This document shows positions 43,284-52,345 of a DNA stretch of 64,000 nucleotides, one piece after another. Origin of the DNA: CAVTWH01 sp963850915 (lineage in GTDB: Bacteria; Actinomycetota; Actinomycetes; Mycobacteriales; Micromonosporaceae); assembly GCA_963850915.1 (NCBI GenBank), contig CAWKND010000005.1, forward strand, positions 186,001 through 250,000, in the 5' to 3' direction. The position numbers and the translations under genes are program-made. Under the pieces are notes generated by a model. The model was not told the origin of the DNA. It saw only the letters and a program-made list of their open reading frames with translations, and ran no database searches. The stretch's first letter is position 1, and each line of letters opens with the position of its first letter.

Positions 43284-44921
43284 GTGGCCGAAGCGCACCG
43301 CACCGGAGCCTGGGCGCCGCTGTCGCACCGGGTCTACCGCTGGCTGTTCCTGGCGCAGCTGGGCAGCAACATCGGTACCTGGATGCAGACCGTCGGCGCG
43401 CAGTGGCTACTGATCGGGCACGCACACGCGGCCACCCTGGTCGCGCTGGTACAGACGGCGAGCCTGCTGCCGGTGATGGTGCTGTCCCTGCCGGCCGGGG
43501 TACTCGCCGACGTACTCGACCGGCGGCGGCTGCTGCTGGCGACCCAGGGCAGCATGGCAGTCGTCGCCGCGGTCCTGGCCGGGCTCACCGCCGCCGGCCT
43601 GACCACGCCGGTTCTGTTGCTGGCACTGACTTTCCTGCTCGGCTGCGGCCAGGCGCTGGGCAATCCGGCCTGGCAGGCGATCCAGCCGGAGCTGGTGGAT
43701 CGGGACGAGCTCCCGGCGGCCGCGGCACTCGGCAGCCTGACCGTCAACCTCGCCCGCGCGGTCGGCCCGGCGCTGGCCGGCGTGCTGGTCGCGGTGGTCG
43801 GGGCCGGCGCGGTCTTCGGGATCAACGCGCTCTCCTTCATCGGCGTCGTGGTCGCGCTCGGCGCCTGGCGCCGGCCGGTGACCACGGATCCGGGCGTTGC
43901 CGAGCGGTCGGTGGCCGCGCTGCAGGCGGGTGCGCGCTATGTCCGGCACGCCCCGGCGGTACGGCGGCTGCTGCTGCGCGCCGGTTTGTTCGTGGTACCG
44001 GCGAGCGCGCTGTGGGCGCTGCTTCCCGTGGTAGCCAACGAATCCCTGAAACTCGGTGCCGGTGGATACGGGATCCTCCTGGGTGCCCTCGGGGTCGGCG
44101 CGGTGGCCGCCGCACTCGGCTTGGGCAAGCTACGCGCGGTGTTCTCGGCCAACCAGCTGCTCGCCGGCGGCGCGCTGGTCTTCGGGCTCGGTACCCTCTG
44201 CCTCGCACTGGTACGCAGCGTTCCGGTGATCACCGCCGTCCTGGTGCTGACCGGAGTCGCCTGGCTGGCCGTGCTCTCCACGCTGAACGCCGCCATGCAG
44301 CTGACTCTGCCGGCCTGGGTGCGCGCCCGCGGGCTGGCCAGCTACCTGCTCGTGTTCATGGGTGGCCAGGCGGTGGGCTCGCTGGCCTGGGGATTGCTCG
44401 CCGGCGCCACGAGTACCCGCTGGGCGCTGCTGGTCGCCGGTGGGCTGCTGCTCGTGGTCGCGGCGAGCGTACCCGCCCTGCCGTTGCTGGCCTCCACCGG
44501 AAAGCTGGACCGTACGCCCACGTCGTACTGGCCGGAGCCGGCCCTGGTCTTCGAGCCCGGCCCGGACGACGGCCCGGTACTGGTTGTCCGGCGGTACACC
44601 GTCACCGCCGAGCACGAGGCGGATTTCCTTGTGGCGATGGGCTTTCTGGCCCGTTCCCGGCAGCGTACCGGGGCCAGCCGGTGGGAGCTCTACCGGGACG
44701 GCTCGCTCGAGCAGCGGTTCGTCGAGGAGTTCCTGGTGCCCTCGTGGGGCGAGCACCTGCGCCAGCACAGCACCCGGCTGACCGGCGCGGACCAGCAGCT
44801 CCAGACTCGCGTGGACGCGCTGGTCGAGGGCGAACCGACAGTCGAACACCTCTTCCCGGCGCTGTCGCCCCGCGGTCGCATCACCTCAACAGATCCCGAC
44901 CCACCGCTCGCGGCGAACTGA
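43284..44921 (+). CDS. MFS exporter (MFS_3/EntS-like) with C-terminal monooxygenase-like tail
   Basis: A 545-residue membrane protein with 12 predicted helices (about 20-400). The inter-helix motif ADVLDRRRLLL is the MFS A-motif equivalent and NPAWQAIQPELVDRDELPAA is typical of the MFS_3 branch, which includes the enterobactin exporter EntS. Residues about 430-520 (VVRRYTVTAEHEADFLVAMG...WELYRDG...FVEEFLVPSW) form an ABM-like ferredoxin fold on the cytoplasmic side, a known fusion in actinomycete MFS_3 proteins. Iron-box-like dyads lie about 70 bases upstream, so siderophore or metallophore export is plausible but unproven. Confidence 0.85.
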   Translation: MAEAHRTGAWAPLSHRVYRWLFLAQLGSNIGTWMQTVGAQWLLIGHAHAATLVALVQTASLLPVMVLSLPAGVLADVLDRRRLLLATQGSMAVVAAVLAGLTAAGLTTPVLLLALTFLLGCGQALGNPAWQAIQPELVDRDELPAAAALGSLTVNLARAVGPALAGVLVAVVGAGAVFGINALSFIGVVVALGAWRRPVTTDPGVAERSVAALQAGARYVRHAPAVRRLLLRAGLFVVPASALWALLPVVANESLKLGAGGYGILLGALGVGAVAAALGLGKLRAVFSANQLLAGGALVFGLGTLCLALVRSVPVITAVLVLTGVAWLAVLSTLNAAMQLTLPAWVRARGLASYLLVFMGGQAVGSLAWGLLAGATSTRWALLVAGGLLLVVAASVPALPLLASTGKLDRTPTSYWPEPALVFEPGPDDGPVLVVRRYTVTAEHEADFLVAMGFLARSRQRTGASRWELYRDGSLEQRFVEEFLVPSWGEHLRQHSTRLTGADQQLQTRVDALVEGEPTVEHLFPALSPRGRITSTDPDPPLAAN

Positions 44922-44959
44922 TCGGCTTGGCGCTGGGCAGCGGGGTGGGCGCTCCCCCG

Positions 44960-45679
44960 TCAGCCCAACGACACCAACCGGGCGCCGCCGTCGGTCTCGA
45001 TGACGGTACCGGTGATGTTCGGGTTGGTCGCCGCAAGCACGGTGGCCTCCGCGATGTCCTCCGCCGTCGCGATGCGCCGGGTGGGGAGTACCCGAGCGGT
45101 CTGGATGAAGTACTCGCGCCGGGCGTCCGCCGGCAGCCCGCCCCACCACGGGGTGTCGACCAGGCCGGGTGACACCGCGTTGACCCGGATCGGCGCCAGC
45201 TCAACGGCGAGCGGCTTGACGAGCGCCTCGACCGCGGCGTTGACGGCCGCGATGCCGGCGGTGCCGGACATGCCGGTACGGGCGGTGATCGCGCCCAGCA
45301 GCGTGATCGAACCCGTCGGGCTCAACCGCGGTAGGACAGCCTGGACGGTGGTCAGGTGGGCCCAGAACTTCGCGTCGAAGGCCCGGCGCAGCATGTCGAG
45401 GTCCAGATCGGCGATGGCACCGGGACCCTCGCTGCTGCTGACCGTGACGATCAGCCAGTCGATCCGGCCGATCGCCACGACAACCGTGTCGATCTCGGCT
45501 CGGTTGCCGCCGTCGGCACAGTGGCCGATCAGCGCCGGGTCGGTCTGCGCGACCTCGTCCAGGCGCTGCTTGCTCCGGCCGGCGATGTGGACTGCCGCGC
45601 CCATGGCGTTGAGTCGACGGGCGGTGGCCAATCCAATGCCGGACGTTCCCCCGACTACCAGGGCGGTGTGCTCACTCAT
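44960..45679 (-). CDS. SDR with non-canonical active site
   Basis: A 239-residue SDR with a normal cofactor loop VVGGTSGIGLATAR (about 9-22). The NNAG segment is replaced by VTVSSSEGPG, and the position of the catalytic YxxxK reads IAAVN in GTAGIAAVNAAVEAL, so the Tyr and Lys are missing. The C-terminal GxxIxTDGG strand (VIETDGGARL) is normal. Such SDRs occur and may bind a cofactor without standard hydride transfer, or use other residues. Divergent from a TetR gene that probably controls it. Confidence 0.82.
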   Translation of the reverse strand: MSEHTALVVGGTSGIGLATARRLNAMGAAVHIAGRSKQRLDEVAQTDPALIGHCADGGNRAEIDTVVVAIGRIDWLIVTVSSSEGPGAIADLDLDMLRRAFDAKFWAHLTTVQAVLPRLSPTGSITLLGAITARTGMSGTAGIAAVNAAVEALVKPLAVELAPIRVNAVSPGLVDTPWWGGLPADARREYFIQTARVLPTRRIATAEDIAEATVLAATNPNITGTVIETDGGARLVSLG

Positions 45680-45728
45680 GCGAAGCCCTCATTTCGAACC
45701 GTTACGTCTCGTCTCGAATTACGCTAGC

Positions 45729-46367
45729 ATGGCTTCCGTGACCGACCAACCCACATCGGCCCGGCCGGGCCGCCGGCGCAGTGAGGACAGCCGGCTGGCC
45801 ATCCTCGCCGCGGCGCTCGACCTCGTCGGCGAAGTCGGCTTCGCCGGCCTGACGATCGAGGGCATCGCCACCCGCTCGGGAGCCGGCAAACAGACCGTCT
45901 ACCGGTGGTGGCAGTCGAAGGCCGACGTCCTGCTCGATGCGCTGGCCGTCAAGGCCGACCTGCACGTCCCCGTCCCCGACGAGGGCAGCTACCCGCAGGA
46001 CCTGCACGCATTCCTGGCCGCCAGCTTCCGGCTGGGCCGCGACCAGCGGGTGGTCGACGTGCTGTGTGCCTTGATGGCACACGCGCAGATCGACACCGAG
46101 TTCGGCGACCGGTTCCGTGCCTCGTTCCTGTACCGGCGACGCGACGCCCTCGCCGCCATCATCGACCGCGCAAAGCAACGCGGTGATCTGCCGGTAGCGC
46201 CGTCGCCCGGTACCGTGGCCGACATTGTCTTCGGCGTCATCTGGTACCGGATGCTCGCCACCCGCCGGCCGCTGGACCGCCGATTGATCGGCGAACTGGT
46301 GCGCACGCTAGCGGACCCGCGACCAGACGCGACACCACGGACCCCGAGAAGAAGGACGACGAAGTGA
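45729..46367 (+). CDS. TetR-family regulator
   Basis: A 212-residue TetR protein: HTH in AILAAALDLVGEVGFAGLTIEGIATRSGAGKQTVYRWWQSK (about residues 24-64), then a TetR_C_11-type ligand domain with MAHAQIDTEFGDRFR. ATG start; the open frame's long upstream part is a shadow of the divergent SDR. Its stop overlaps the GTG of the next SDR (GTGA), so regulator and SDR are co-translated, and it also faces the non-canonical SDR. Pairing one TetR with two SDRs suggests a small catabolic or detoxifying unit. Confidence 0.88.
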   Translation: MASVTDQPTSARPGRRRSEDSRLAILAAALDLVGEVGFAGLTIEGIATRSGAGKQTVYRWWQSKADVLLDALAVKADLHVPVPDEGSYPQDLHAFLAASFRLGRDQRVVDVLCALMAHAQIDTEFGDRFRASFLYRRRDALAAIIDRAKQRGDLPVAPSPGTVADIVFGVIWYRMLATRRPLDRRLIGELVRTLADPRPDATPRTPRRRTTK

Positions 46368-47200
46368 GCGACGCGCGCACCATTCTCATCACCGGCGCCA
46401 CCGACGGCCTCGGCCGGGCACTCGCCGACCGGCTCGCCGCCGAGGGCGCGACCCTCATCCTGCACGGCCGCAGCATGGACAAGCTCGACCGCACGGCGCA
46501 GGAGATCCACGACGCGCACGGTGTACCCAGACCACAAGTGGTCGTCGCCGATCTGGCCAGCCTCGCCCAGGTCCGCCACCTCGCCACCGACGTACAAGCC
46601 GCGACCGACCGACTGGACGTGTTGGTCAGCAACGCCGGGATCGGCGGCGGGCAGCCTGACGCACGCACCCGGCAGACCAGTGCCGACGGCTACGAACTGC
46701 GCTTCGCCGTCAACTATCTCGCCGGCTTCCTGTTGACTCTGGAACTGCTCCCGCTGCTGCGCCGCTCGGCACCGGCGCGCATCGTGAACGTCGCGTCGAT
46801 CGGCCAGCACCGGCTCGACTTCGCCGACCTGATGATCGAGCAGGGCTACAGCGGCATGCGCGCGTACGGGCAGAGCAAGCTCGCGCAGATCATGTCCGGG
46901 TTCGAACTCGCCGACCGTGTGCCCGCGAGTGAGGTCACGGTCAACAGTCTGCACCCCGCGACGTACATGCCGACGAAGATGGTGCTCGCCGAGATCGGGT
47001 ACCAGGTCGACAGCATCGAGGACGGCGTACACGCCACCCACCGCCTCGTCACCGACCCGGCGCTGGCCGGTACCACGGGCCGCTTCTTCAACCAGACCAC
47101 CGAGGCGACGGTGCACCGGCAGGCGTATGAGCACGACGCGCGTACCGAACTCTGGACCCGCAGCCTCCGACTCACCGACCACGGCGACATCGTGGGGTAG
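46364..47200 (+). CDS. Short-chain dehydrogenase (retinol-dehydrogenase-like)
   Basis: A 278-residue SDR: TGATDGLGRALAD cofactor loop (about 10-22), SNAGIGGG, NVASIGQHRLDF with the catalytic Ser, and YGQSKLAQI providing Tyr and Lys. The HxGxxxT-like SLHPATYMPTKM stretch is typical of the retinol-dehydrogenase/protochlorophyllide-reductase-like branch. Complete and cytoplasmic. Translationally coupled to the TetR gene. Confidence 0.88.
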   Translation: MSDARTILITGATDGLGRALADRLAAEGATLILHGRSMDKLDRTAQEIHDAHGVPRPQVVVADLASLAQVRHLATDVQAATDRLDVLVSNAGIGGGQPDARTRQTSADGYELRFAVNYLAGFLLTLELLPLLRRSAPARIVNVASIGQHRLDFADLMIEQGYSGMRAYGQSKLAQIMSGFELADRVPASEVTVNSLHPATYMPTKMVLAEIGYQVDSIEDGVHATHRLVTDPALAGTTGRFFNQTTEATVHRQAYEHDARTELWTRSLRLTDHGDIVG

Positions 47201-47239
47201 ATCGGTCAGTCGGGTAGGTCGGTCAATCCGGGAGATCGC

Positions 47240-48337
47240 TCAGTCCGGCAAGTCCAAGTCCAGGCTGAGCCAGCGGGCCAGGTCGCGGATTTCGGCGGTC
47301 ACCGCGGCACTCATCGCGTTGGTGAACGGGGTGTCCTCGTGGATCGCGTCGACCCGGAGCACGTGTGCCTTGCGATCCGCGGTGGCGTCGAGCTTGCCCA
47401 CCAGCTTGTCGCCGTACAGGATCGGCAGGGCGTAGTAGCCCCAGCGTCGCTTGGCGGCCGGCTTGTACATCTCCACGCCGTACTCGAACTCGAAGATCTC
47501 CAGCAGCCGCTTGCGGTCGTAGACCAGCCGGTCGAACGGGGACAGCAGCGCCGCCCGGCCGGCGAACGCCTGCCCCAACTGGTCGGGGTCGACCCGCCAG
47601 ACGCCTTTCACCCCCTCGATCACCGCGGGTTCGCCGACCTCGGCCACATCGGAAGGCTCGACGGGGTACTCCTGGGCGCGCGCGCGGGCGATGCCCAGCG
47701 AGCGCAGCCGCCGAACGTTCCGGATGCGCAGTGCCGTTGCCTCCGGTACCACGGTGTCGGGGTAGACCCGGGTTGCCAAGTCCCACAAGCGATCGCGGCC
47801 GTCGCGGCCGGCCACCGCGACCTCGCCGCGCAGTACCATGAGGTCCAGCAGCATGGTGATGTTGCGGTCGTTGTTCCAGCCGGTGGAGCCCCACTTCACC
47901 ACGCAGGTGTCGGGGAACGCCGAGGACGGCAGCGGCCCGTCGACGTCGAGCCGGTCGAGGATGTCACGCCGGCACGCATCGTTGGCGCGTACCCAATCCT
48001 GGTTCTTCGCCCGCCACCCGGTCACCTCCCGGGTGTCCCAGGCGGCCATCTCCGCCCGGTAGAGCGCGATGTCCTCCCGGGGCCGGACCATCCCGCGCAG
48101 GTCGATCAGCGTCCGATCCTCGAGCGCCTCGGCGAGTTCGGTGTACGGGTGTGCCGACCCGAAACGGCTCCACAGCACCAGTTCGGCGCTCGGCGCCACC
48201 GCGTTCGTCGGGTCGAGCTGCAGCAGCGTCAGGTGGCGTACCACGTCCAGCAGGTCGGTGGGGCGCGGACGGTCCAGAAGCTGTGCCCGCACGGCGATCC
48301 GGCGCGCGTCGCGTCGGGACAGTTGATGGACGGTCAC
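47240..48337 (-). CDS. YcaQ/AlkZ-like winged-helix DNA glycosylase
   Basis: A 365-residue HTH_42 protein. The N-terminus has RRDARRIAVRAQLL and LLQLDPTNAVAPS, where QLD corresponds to the QxD catalytic motif of E. coli YcaQ (AlkZ itself has QxQ). Downstream, GWNNDRN, LLSPFDRLVYDRKRLLEIFEFEY and KRRWGYYALPIL are the family's winged-helix and barrel signatures. YcaQ-type enzymes excise bulky N7-alkylated and cross-linked bases, so this probably gives general protection; a role tied to a nearby antibiotic cluster is only inference. Convergent with the SDR gene. Confidence 0.88.
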   Translation of the reverse strand: MTVHQLSRRDARRIAVRAQLLDRPRPTDLLDVVRHLTLLQLDPTNAVAPSAELVLWSRFGSAHPYTELAEALEDRTLIDLRGMVRPREDIALYRAEMAAWDTREVTGWRAKNQDWVRANDACRRDILDRLDVDGPLPSSAFPDTCVVKWGSTGWNNDRNITMLLDLMVLRGEVAVAGRDGRDRLWDLATRVYPDTVVPEATALRIRNVRRLRSLGIARARAQEYPVEPSDVAEVGEPAVIEGVKGVWRVDPDQLGQAFAGRAALLSPFDRLVYDRKRLLEIFEFEYGVEMYKPAAKRRWGYYALPILYGDKLVGKLDATADRKAHVLRVDAIHEDTPFTNAMSAAVTAEIRDLARWLSLDLDLPD

Positions 48338-48376
48338 CCTGCCCAGCCTAGGCGGAGTTCGGGCTGCCGGCTCCCG

Positions 48377-49303
48377 TCAGGTGGTGAGGACGAGTTTGCC
48401 GCGCACGCCGCCGCTCTCCAACTGCCGATGTGCCGCGGCCGCGTCGCTGAGCGGGAAAGTACCGGCGATTCTCGTGGTGAGCCGGCCCGATGCCCAGCGG
48501 TCGACCAGATCGGCGAGTTCGGCGGGGTGTGGCTGGGTGTGGACGGTGCCCGGTTCGATGCCGCGCTCCGGTCCGGGCTGGGCCGGATCGGTGACCGCCG
48601 CGAAGGTACCGCCGTCGCGTACCACGGCGATCAGGTCGGGGCCGACGCCGGCCGCGTCGAGGACCGCGTCGACGCCGTCCGGGTAGCGCTCGCGTACGGT
48701 TGCGGCGATGTCGTCCCGGCCGATCACCTCGTCGGCGCCGAGATCGCGGACGTACTGCTCGTCGCCGGCCGAGGCGGCAGCGATCACGTGGTTACCAGCC
48801 GCCGCCGCGAGCTGCACAGCGAACCCGCCGACAGCTCCGCTCGCCCCGGTGACCAGCAGGGTCGCGTCCTTGGCCGGCGCGGCGATGGCGAGCGCCTGCA
48901 GCGCTGTCTGTGCGTTCATCGCGATGGTGACCGCTTCGACCTCGTCTGCTCCGTCGGGCAGCTTCGCGAGCCAGGTCGGGTCGGCGAGCAGGATCTCGGT
49001 GTTGGTGCCGGTACCGTCGCCGGGGGTGAACCACGGGTAGAGGCCGATGACCCGCTGGCCCACCTCGAAACCGGGTGCCGGGTCGAGTAGTTCGCCGGCG
49101 AACTCCCAACCCAGCACGATCGGCAACTTCGCGTTGGGGGTCATGGCCGCCATCGCACCGCGCCGGGTATCCAGGTCGGTCGGGTTCACCGTGGCCGCCG
49201 AGACCCGTACCCGTACCTTGCCGTCGGTCGGTACCGGCTCCGGCCGCTGGACGACGTTGAGCTGATCGGCTCCGCCGTACTCCGAAACCTCGACTACCTT
49301 CAT
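48377..49303 (-). CDS. Quinone-oxidoreductase-like MDR dehydrogenase
   Basis: A 308-residue zinc-independent MDR protein. The GroES-like half has VSAATVNPTDLDTRRG and LGWEFAGEL; the Rossmann half has LLVTGASGAVGGFAVQLA (about 138-155), LGADEVIGRDD and VDAVLDAAGVG. Zinc ligands are absent, as in the quinone reductase branch. NADPH-dependent reduction of quinones or enones is the usual role. The ATG at 49303 is chosen over an upstream start. Its leftward orientation follows the YcaQ gene but there is no overlap. Confidence 0.85.
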   Translation of the reverse strand: MKVVEVSEYGGADQLNVVQRPEPVPTDGKVRVRVSAATVNPTDLDTRRGAMAAMTPNAKLPIVLGWEFAGELLDPAPGFEVGQRVIGLYPWFTPGDGTGTNTEILLADPTWLAKLPDGADEVEAVTIAMNAQTALQALAIAAPAKDATLLVTGASGAVGGFAVQLAAAAGNHVIAAASAGDEQYVRDLGADEVIGRDDIAATVRERYPDGVDAVLDAAGVGPDLIAVVRDGGTFAAVTDPAQPGPERGIEPGTVHTQPHPAELADLVDRWASGRLTTRIAGTFPLSDAAAAHRQLESGGVRGKLVLTT

Positions 49304-49409
49304 GCCGGTCCCCCTCACCCGCCGCGGTATTGACCTTCCGACGATACGGGACGGGCGTCGCGGGGGCTCGGGAACGGCTATCGGAGCGGCAACGCGACTG
49401 CCGGAACGG

Positions 49410-50483
49410 CTACTGGAGCGGGAAGGGCGGCTGCCACCACGCTTCGCCGTGCTCCAGTTCTATGGCGACCACCCACTTCACCCACCAGAAGCCGCGCCGC
49501 CCCGGAGCCACCAGCCGGACCGGGGCGCCGTGCCCGGCGTCTAGGGGGAGGCCGGCCGCCTCGACCGCGAGCCAGAGCGCCGGGGCCTCGGCTGCCGGGA
49601 ACCGCCGCTGGTAGCCGGTTGCCGAGGTCACCACGATCACCTGACCCGGCTTTCCCACCGGGAGGAGCCGGTCCAGCCGGACTCCGCGCCAGTTCTGGGC
49701 GGCGTACCAGCCACTCGTGCAGTCGAGTACCGCGCGTACCGTGTCGGTACCGGCGGCCAGCGTCGGGTAGCCGATCCGCCGTTCGGTGCCGCCCGCCCGG
49801 ACCCGCAACTCGAACAGCGCGCTGTCGATGGCGGGTACCTCGTCGAAGAGCCAAGCCACGTAAGGCATCGCGGCCGGGTTGTCGGTACCTGTCTCGTACG
49901 AGCCGGTGGCCCGGCGGCGCCGACCGGGTAACCGGGCCACGATCGCCAGCCCGTCCAGTGCCGCGTACGCGACCGCGCCGGCCCCGATCAGCGCGCCGAA
50001 CCGCAGCAGCGAACGGCGGGACAGGTCGGTGGTGCGTACCCGCTGCCGTCGGGTCAGTACGTGCAGCAGGAACAGTGGCGCGGCAGCCACCGCGGTGCCC
50101 ACGTGTACCTGCATGTCCGTCAGCCCGAAGTAGCCGTGCACGCCGGTCCACGCGTGTACCAGCCCGGAGGCCAGCGACAGCAGTACCAACACTCCCAGCG
50201 TCGCACTCGCGACCTTGATCCAGCGACTGCCCGGGCGCCACAGACCCCGGCGGACGACCAGCTGCTTCCACGGGATCAGTGCCACGGCGGCGATTCCGGC
50301 CACCGCGTGGATCGCGACCACCACCCGGGCCGGCCAGAGGGTACCGGTGCCGAACGCCAGCCAGCCCGACACGAACGCCAGCGGCAGCACTGCCAGCAGC
50401 GCCAGATTGGTCCGCCGGCCGGCACGGCGCGGCCGGGTGACACGCACGGCATCCTCGGCTCGGCCCACCTGCCCATCCTGCAC
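49410..50483 (-). CDS. Membrane-anchored sulfite-oxidase-fold molybdopterin protein
   Basis: A 357-residue two-part protein. Residues 25-190 hold about five helices, with several His at positions suited to b-type haem or quinone contact (VVAIHAVAG, GLVHAW, DMQVHVG, LLHVL). Residues 200-357 resemble a reduced sulfite-oxidase-type Moco domain, with LDCTSGWYAAQNWRGVRL, where Cys would ligate molybdenum, and GHGAPVRLVAPGRRGFWWVKWV. Fusion of a membrane electron carrier to this domain is found in actinomycetes and suggests a periplasm-facing oxidoreductase; donor and substrate unknown. Confidence 0.82.
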   Translation of the reverse strand: MQDGQVGRAEDAVRVTRPRRAGRRTNLALLAVLPLAFVSGWLAFGTGTLWPARVVVAIHAVAGIAAVALIPWKQLVVRRGLWRPGSRWIKVASATLGVLVLLSLASGLVHAWTGVHGYFGLTDMQVHVGTAVAAAPLFLLHVLTRRQRVRTTDLSRRSLLRFGALIGAGAVAYAALDGLAIVARLPGRRRRATGSYETGTDNPAAMPYVAWLFDEVPAIDSALFELRVRAGGTERRIGYPTLAAGTDTVRAVLDCTSGWYAAQNWRGVRLDRLLPVGKPGQVIVVTSATGYQRRFPAAEAPALWLAVEAAGLPLDAGHGAPVRLVAPGRRGFWWVKWVVAIELEHGEAWWQPPFPLQ

Positions 50484-50522
50484 CGGTCAGCGCCGCTGCG
50501 TCGCGGCGCGTATGTTGCGGCG

Positions 50523-51458
50523 ATGAGGACTGCCGAGGCATACCTCGACTTCGGGGCACGGGAGGCGCGCGGTGTGTCGGCCGCCTACGAACGGCTGTCG
50601 CTCGCGGTCGCCGGCCACGATGAGCTGATCGCGCTGCTCGACACACTGCCACCGGCCAAGCGCCAGCCGAATCTGCTGTACGCCGTGGTGCGCCTGCTCG
50701 GCGGCCCGGTCGAGGAGCCGGCCGCGTTCTGCGCGTACGCGGTGGCGAACTGGCCGGCGATCGGGGCGCAGCTACGGATCCGGGCCACCCAGACCAATGA
50801 GGTCGGCCGCTGTGCCGTGCTGCTGCCGGTACTGGCCGGGCTGCCGCAGCCACTCGCGCTGCTGGAGGTGGGTACCTCCGCCGGGCTGTGCCTTTTCCCT
50901 GATCGGTACTCCTATCGGTTTGGCGGCCTCACAATCGGGTCGGGGGAGCCGGTACTGGAGTGCGCGGTGCGCGGTGTCGCGCCGCCGGTGGTCGTACCCG
51001 AGGTGGTTTGGCGGGCCGGGCTTGACCTGAATCCGCTCGACGTCACCGATCCGGCCGATGTCGCCTGGCTCGACGCGCTGATCTGGCCGGAGCACACGCA
51101 CCGGCGTGCGCGACTACGGGCCGCCGCGGCCATCGCCGCGGCCGATCCGCCGCTGCTGGTGCGCGGCGATCTGGCCGAGGACCTGGCGGCGCTGGCCGCG
51201 GGCGCACCTGCCGGCGCGACCCTGGTTGTTTTCCACACTTCCGTCCTGTACCAGGTCCCAGCGACCACCCGGCTGGCATTCGTGGACGCGGTACGCCAGC
51301 TGCCCGGGCACTGGGTGTCGGTCGAGGCGCCCGATGTGCTGCCGCACAGCGGTTTGCCGGCGCCGCCGGATGGAGCGCTGCACAACGTGCTCGCCCTCGA
51401 TGGCCGGCCGCTGGCCTGGACCCGGGGCCACGGGCAGGCGCTGCACTGGTTCGGCTAG
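50523..51458 (+). CDS. DUF2332-family protein
   Basis: A 311-residue protein of the DUF2332 family: MRTAEAYLDFGAREARGVSAAYERL start, PNLLYAVVRLLGG, EVGRCAVLLPVLAGL, LEVGTSAGLCLFPDRYSY (a methyltransferase-like glycine segment) and VVFHTSVLYQVP. The GTSAGL and FHTS motifs are hallmarks of the family, which looks like a SAM-methyltransferase derivative; no activity is proven. ATG start; the long upstream frame is antisense to the Moco protein. Confidence 0.85.
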   Translation: MRTAEAYLDFGAREARGVSAAYERLSLAVAGHDELIALLDTLPPAKRQPNLLYAVVRLLGGPVEEPAAFCAYAVANWPAIGAQLRIRATQTNEVGRCAVLLPVLAGLPQPLALLEVGTSAGLCLFPDRYSYRFGGLTIGSGEPVLECAVRGVAPPVVVPEVVWRAGLDLNPLDVTDPADVAWLDALIWPEHTHRRARLRAAAAIAAADPPLLVRGDLAEDLAALAAGAPAGATLVVFHTSVLYQVPATTRLAFVDAVRQLPGHWVSVEAPDVLPHSGLPAPPDGALHNVLALDGRPLAWTRGHGQALHWFG

Positions 51459-51502
51459 CGCCGCTCACGACCTACGCCGGCCCGGCGTGCGATGCTTCAG
51501 CC

Positions 51503-51835
51503 ATGGTACGCATCGGATCGATTGTGATGAACGTGAGTGACCTCGGCCGGGCGGCTGGATTCTGGAGTGCGGCGCTGGGATACGTTGCCGCGCCTGGTAA
51601 TCCGGCCTTCCTGTCCCCGGCGGACGGCTCGGGTCCCCGGCTGCACCTGGACGACGAGGACCGCACCCACCTCGACCTGTGGGCGGCCAACGAGGCGGAG
51701 CAGCGCGCCGAGCTCGACCGGCTGTTGTCGCTGGGCGCCACGCGGGTGGACTGGGTCTACCCGGACGGCGCCGACTTCGTGGTACTCGCCGACACCGAGG
51801 GCAACCTGTTCTGCGTGATCAACGCCGAGGGCTGA
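51503..51835 (+). CDS. Single-domain VOC protein
   Basis: A 110-residue glyoxalase-like protein: IVMNVSDLGRAAGFWSAALGY at the start, LHLDDEDRTHLDLWA in the middle and ADFVVLADTEGNLFCVI at the end. This is the short VOC form of actinomycetes (glyoxalase_6 type) that dimerises to form metal or ligand sites. The next gene starts six bases after its stop, so they are co-transcribed. Substrate unknown. Confidence 0.88.
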   Translation: MVRIGSIVMNVSDLGRAAGFWSAALGYVAAPGNPAFLSPADGSGPRLHLDDEDRTHLDLWAANEAEQRAELDRLLSLGATRVDWVYPDGADFVVLADTEGNLFCVINAEG

Positions 51836-51840
51836 TCGAG

Positions 51841-52284
51841 ATGGGCTACGACGTAGCTGTGACAACCGTTTCCGCGCGCCCAACGGCGGTGGTACCGGCG
51901 ACCACCACCTGGCGGGAGTTCCCGGCGCTGTGGAAGGGGCTGCTGGACGAGGTCTGGGCGTGTCTGCGCGCGGCCGGGATCGAGCGCGGCTGCCGCAACG
52001 TGATGCTCTACCTCGACGGCGTACCCCACGTCGAGATCGGCGTCGAGCTGCTGCGGCCGTGTCCGCTGACTGGTCGGGTGGTGGCGTCGACGCTGCCGGC
52101 CGGTCGGGTCGCCGCCACGGTGCACCGTGGTCCGTACCAGGGGCTGGCCGCCGCGCATCAGGCGGTTGTCCAGTGGTGTGCCGCGCGGGGCGAACAGCTG
52201 GCCGGTCCGCGCTGGGAGATCTACGGGCCGCACCGCGCCGATCCGGCCGCGCTGGAGACCGAGGTCTACCACCTGCTGACGTGA
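51841..52284 (+). CDS. GyrI-like domain protein
   Basis: A 147-residue stand-alone GyrI-like (SHS2) domain. The two beta-alpha-beta halves are seen around VTTVSARPTAVVPATTTWREFPALWKGL and LPAGRVAATVHRGPYQGLAAAHQAVVQWC, and the domain ends WEIYGPHRADPAALETEVYHLL. These domains bind small aromatic or amphipathic ligands in regulators (BmrR, Rob) or act alone, some as hydrolases of cyclopropanoids. Coupled to the VOC gene. The 44-bp dyad lies just downstream of its stop, in front of the FAD gene. Confidence 0.85.
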   Translation: MGYDVAVTTVSARPTAVVPATTTWREFPALWKGLLDEVWACLRAAGIERGCRNVMLYLDGVPHVEIGVELLRPCPLTGRVVASTLPAGRVAATVHRGPYQGLAAAHQAVVQWCAARGEQLAGPRWEIYGPHRADPAALETEVYHLLT

Positions 52285-52289
52285 CACGA

Positions 52290-52333
52290 ACCGTACGCCG
52301 CCGTATGGTGGGTACCATACGATGGCGTACGGT
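52290..52333. promoter_or_regulatory. 44-bp nested dyad operator
   Basis: Outer arms accgtacgcc (52290-52299) and ggcgtacggt (52324-52333), inner arms cgtatggt (52302-52309) and accatacg (52314-52321), all centred on the same point. Four half-sites of the form ccgtaygg suggest a dimer-of-dimers binding site. It lies 13 bases before the FAD oxidoreductase start. Confidence 0.75.
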
Positions 52334-52345
52334 ACGGGGGGCGTC

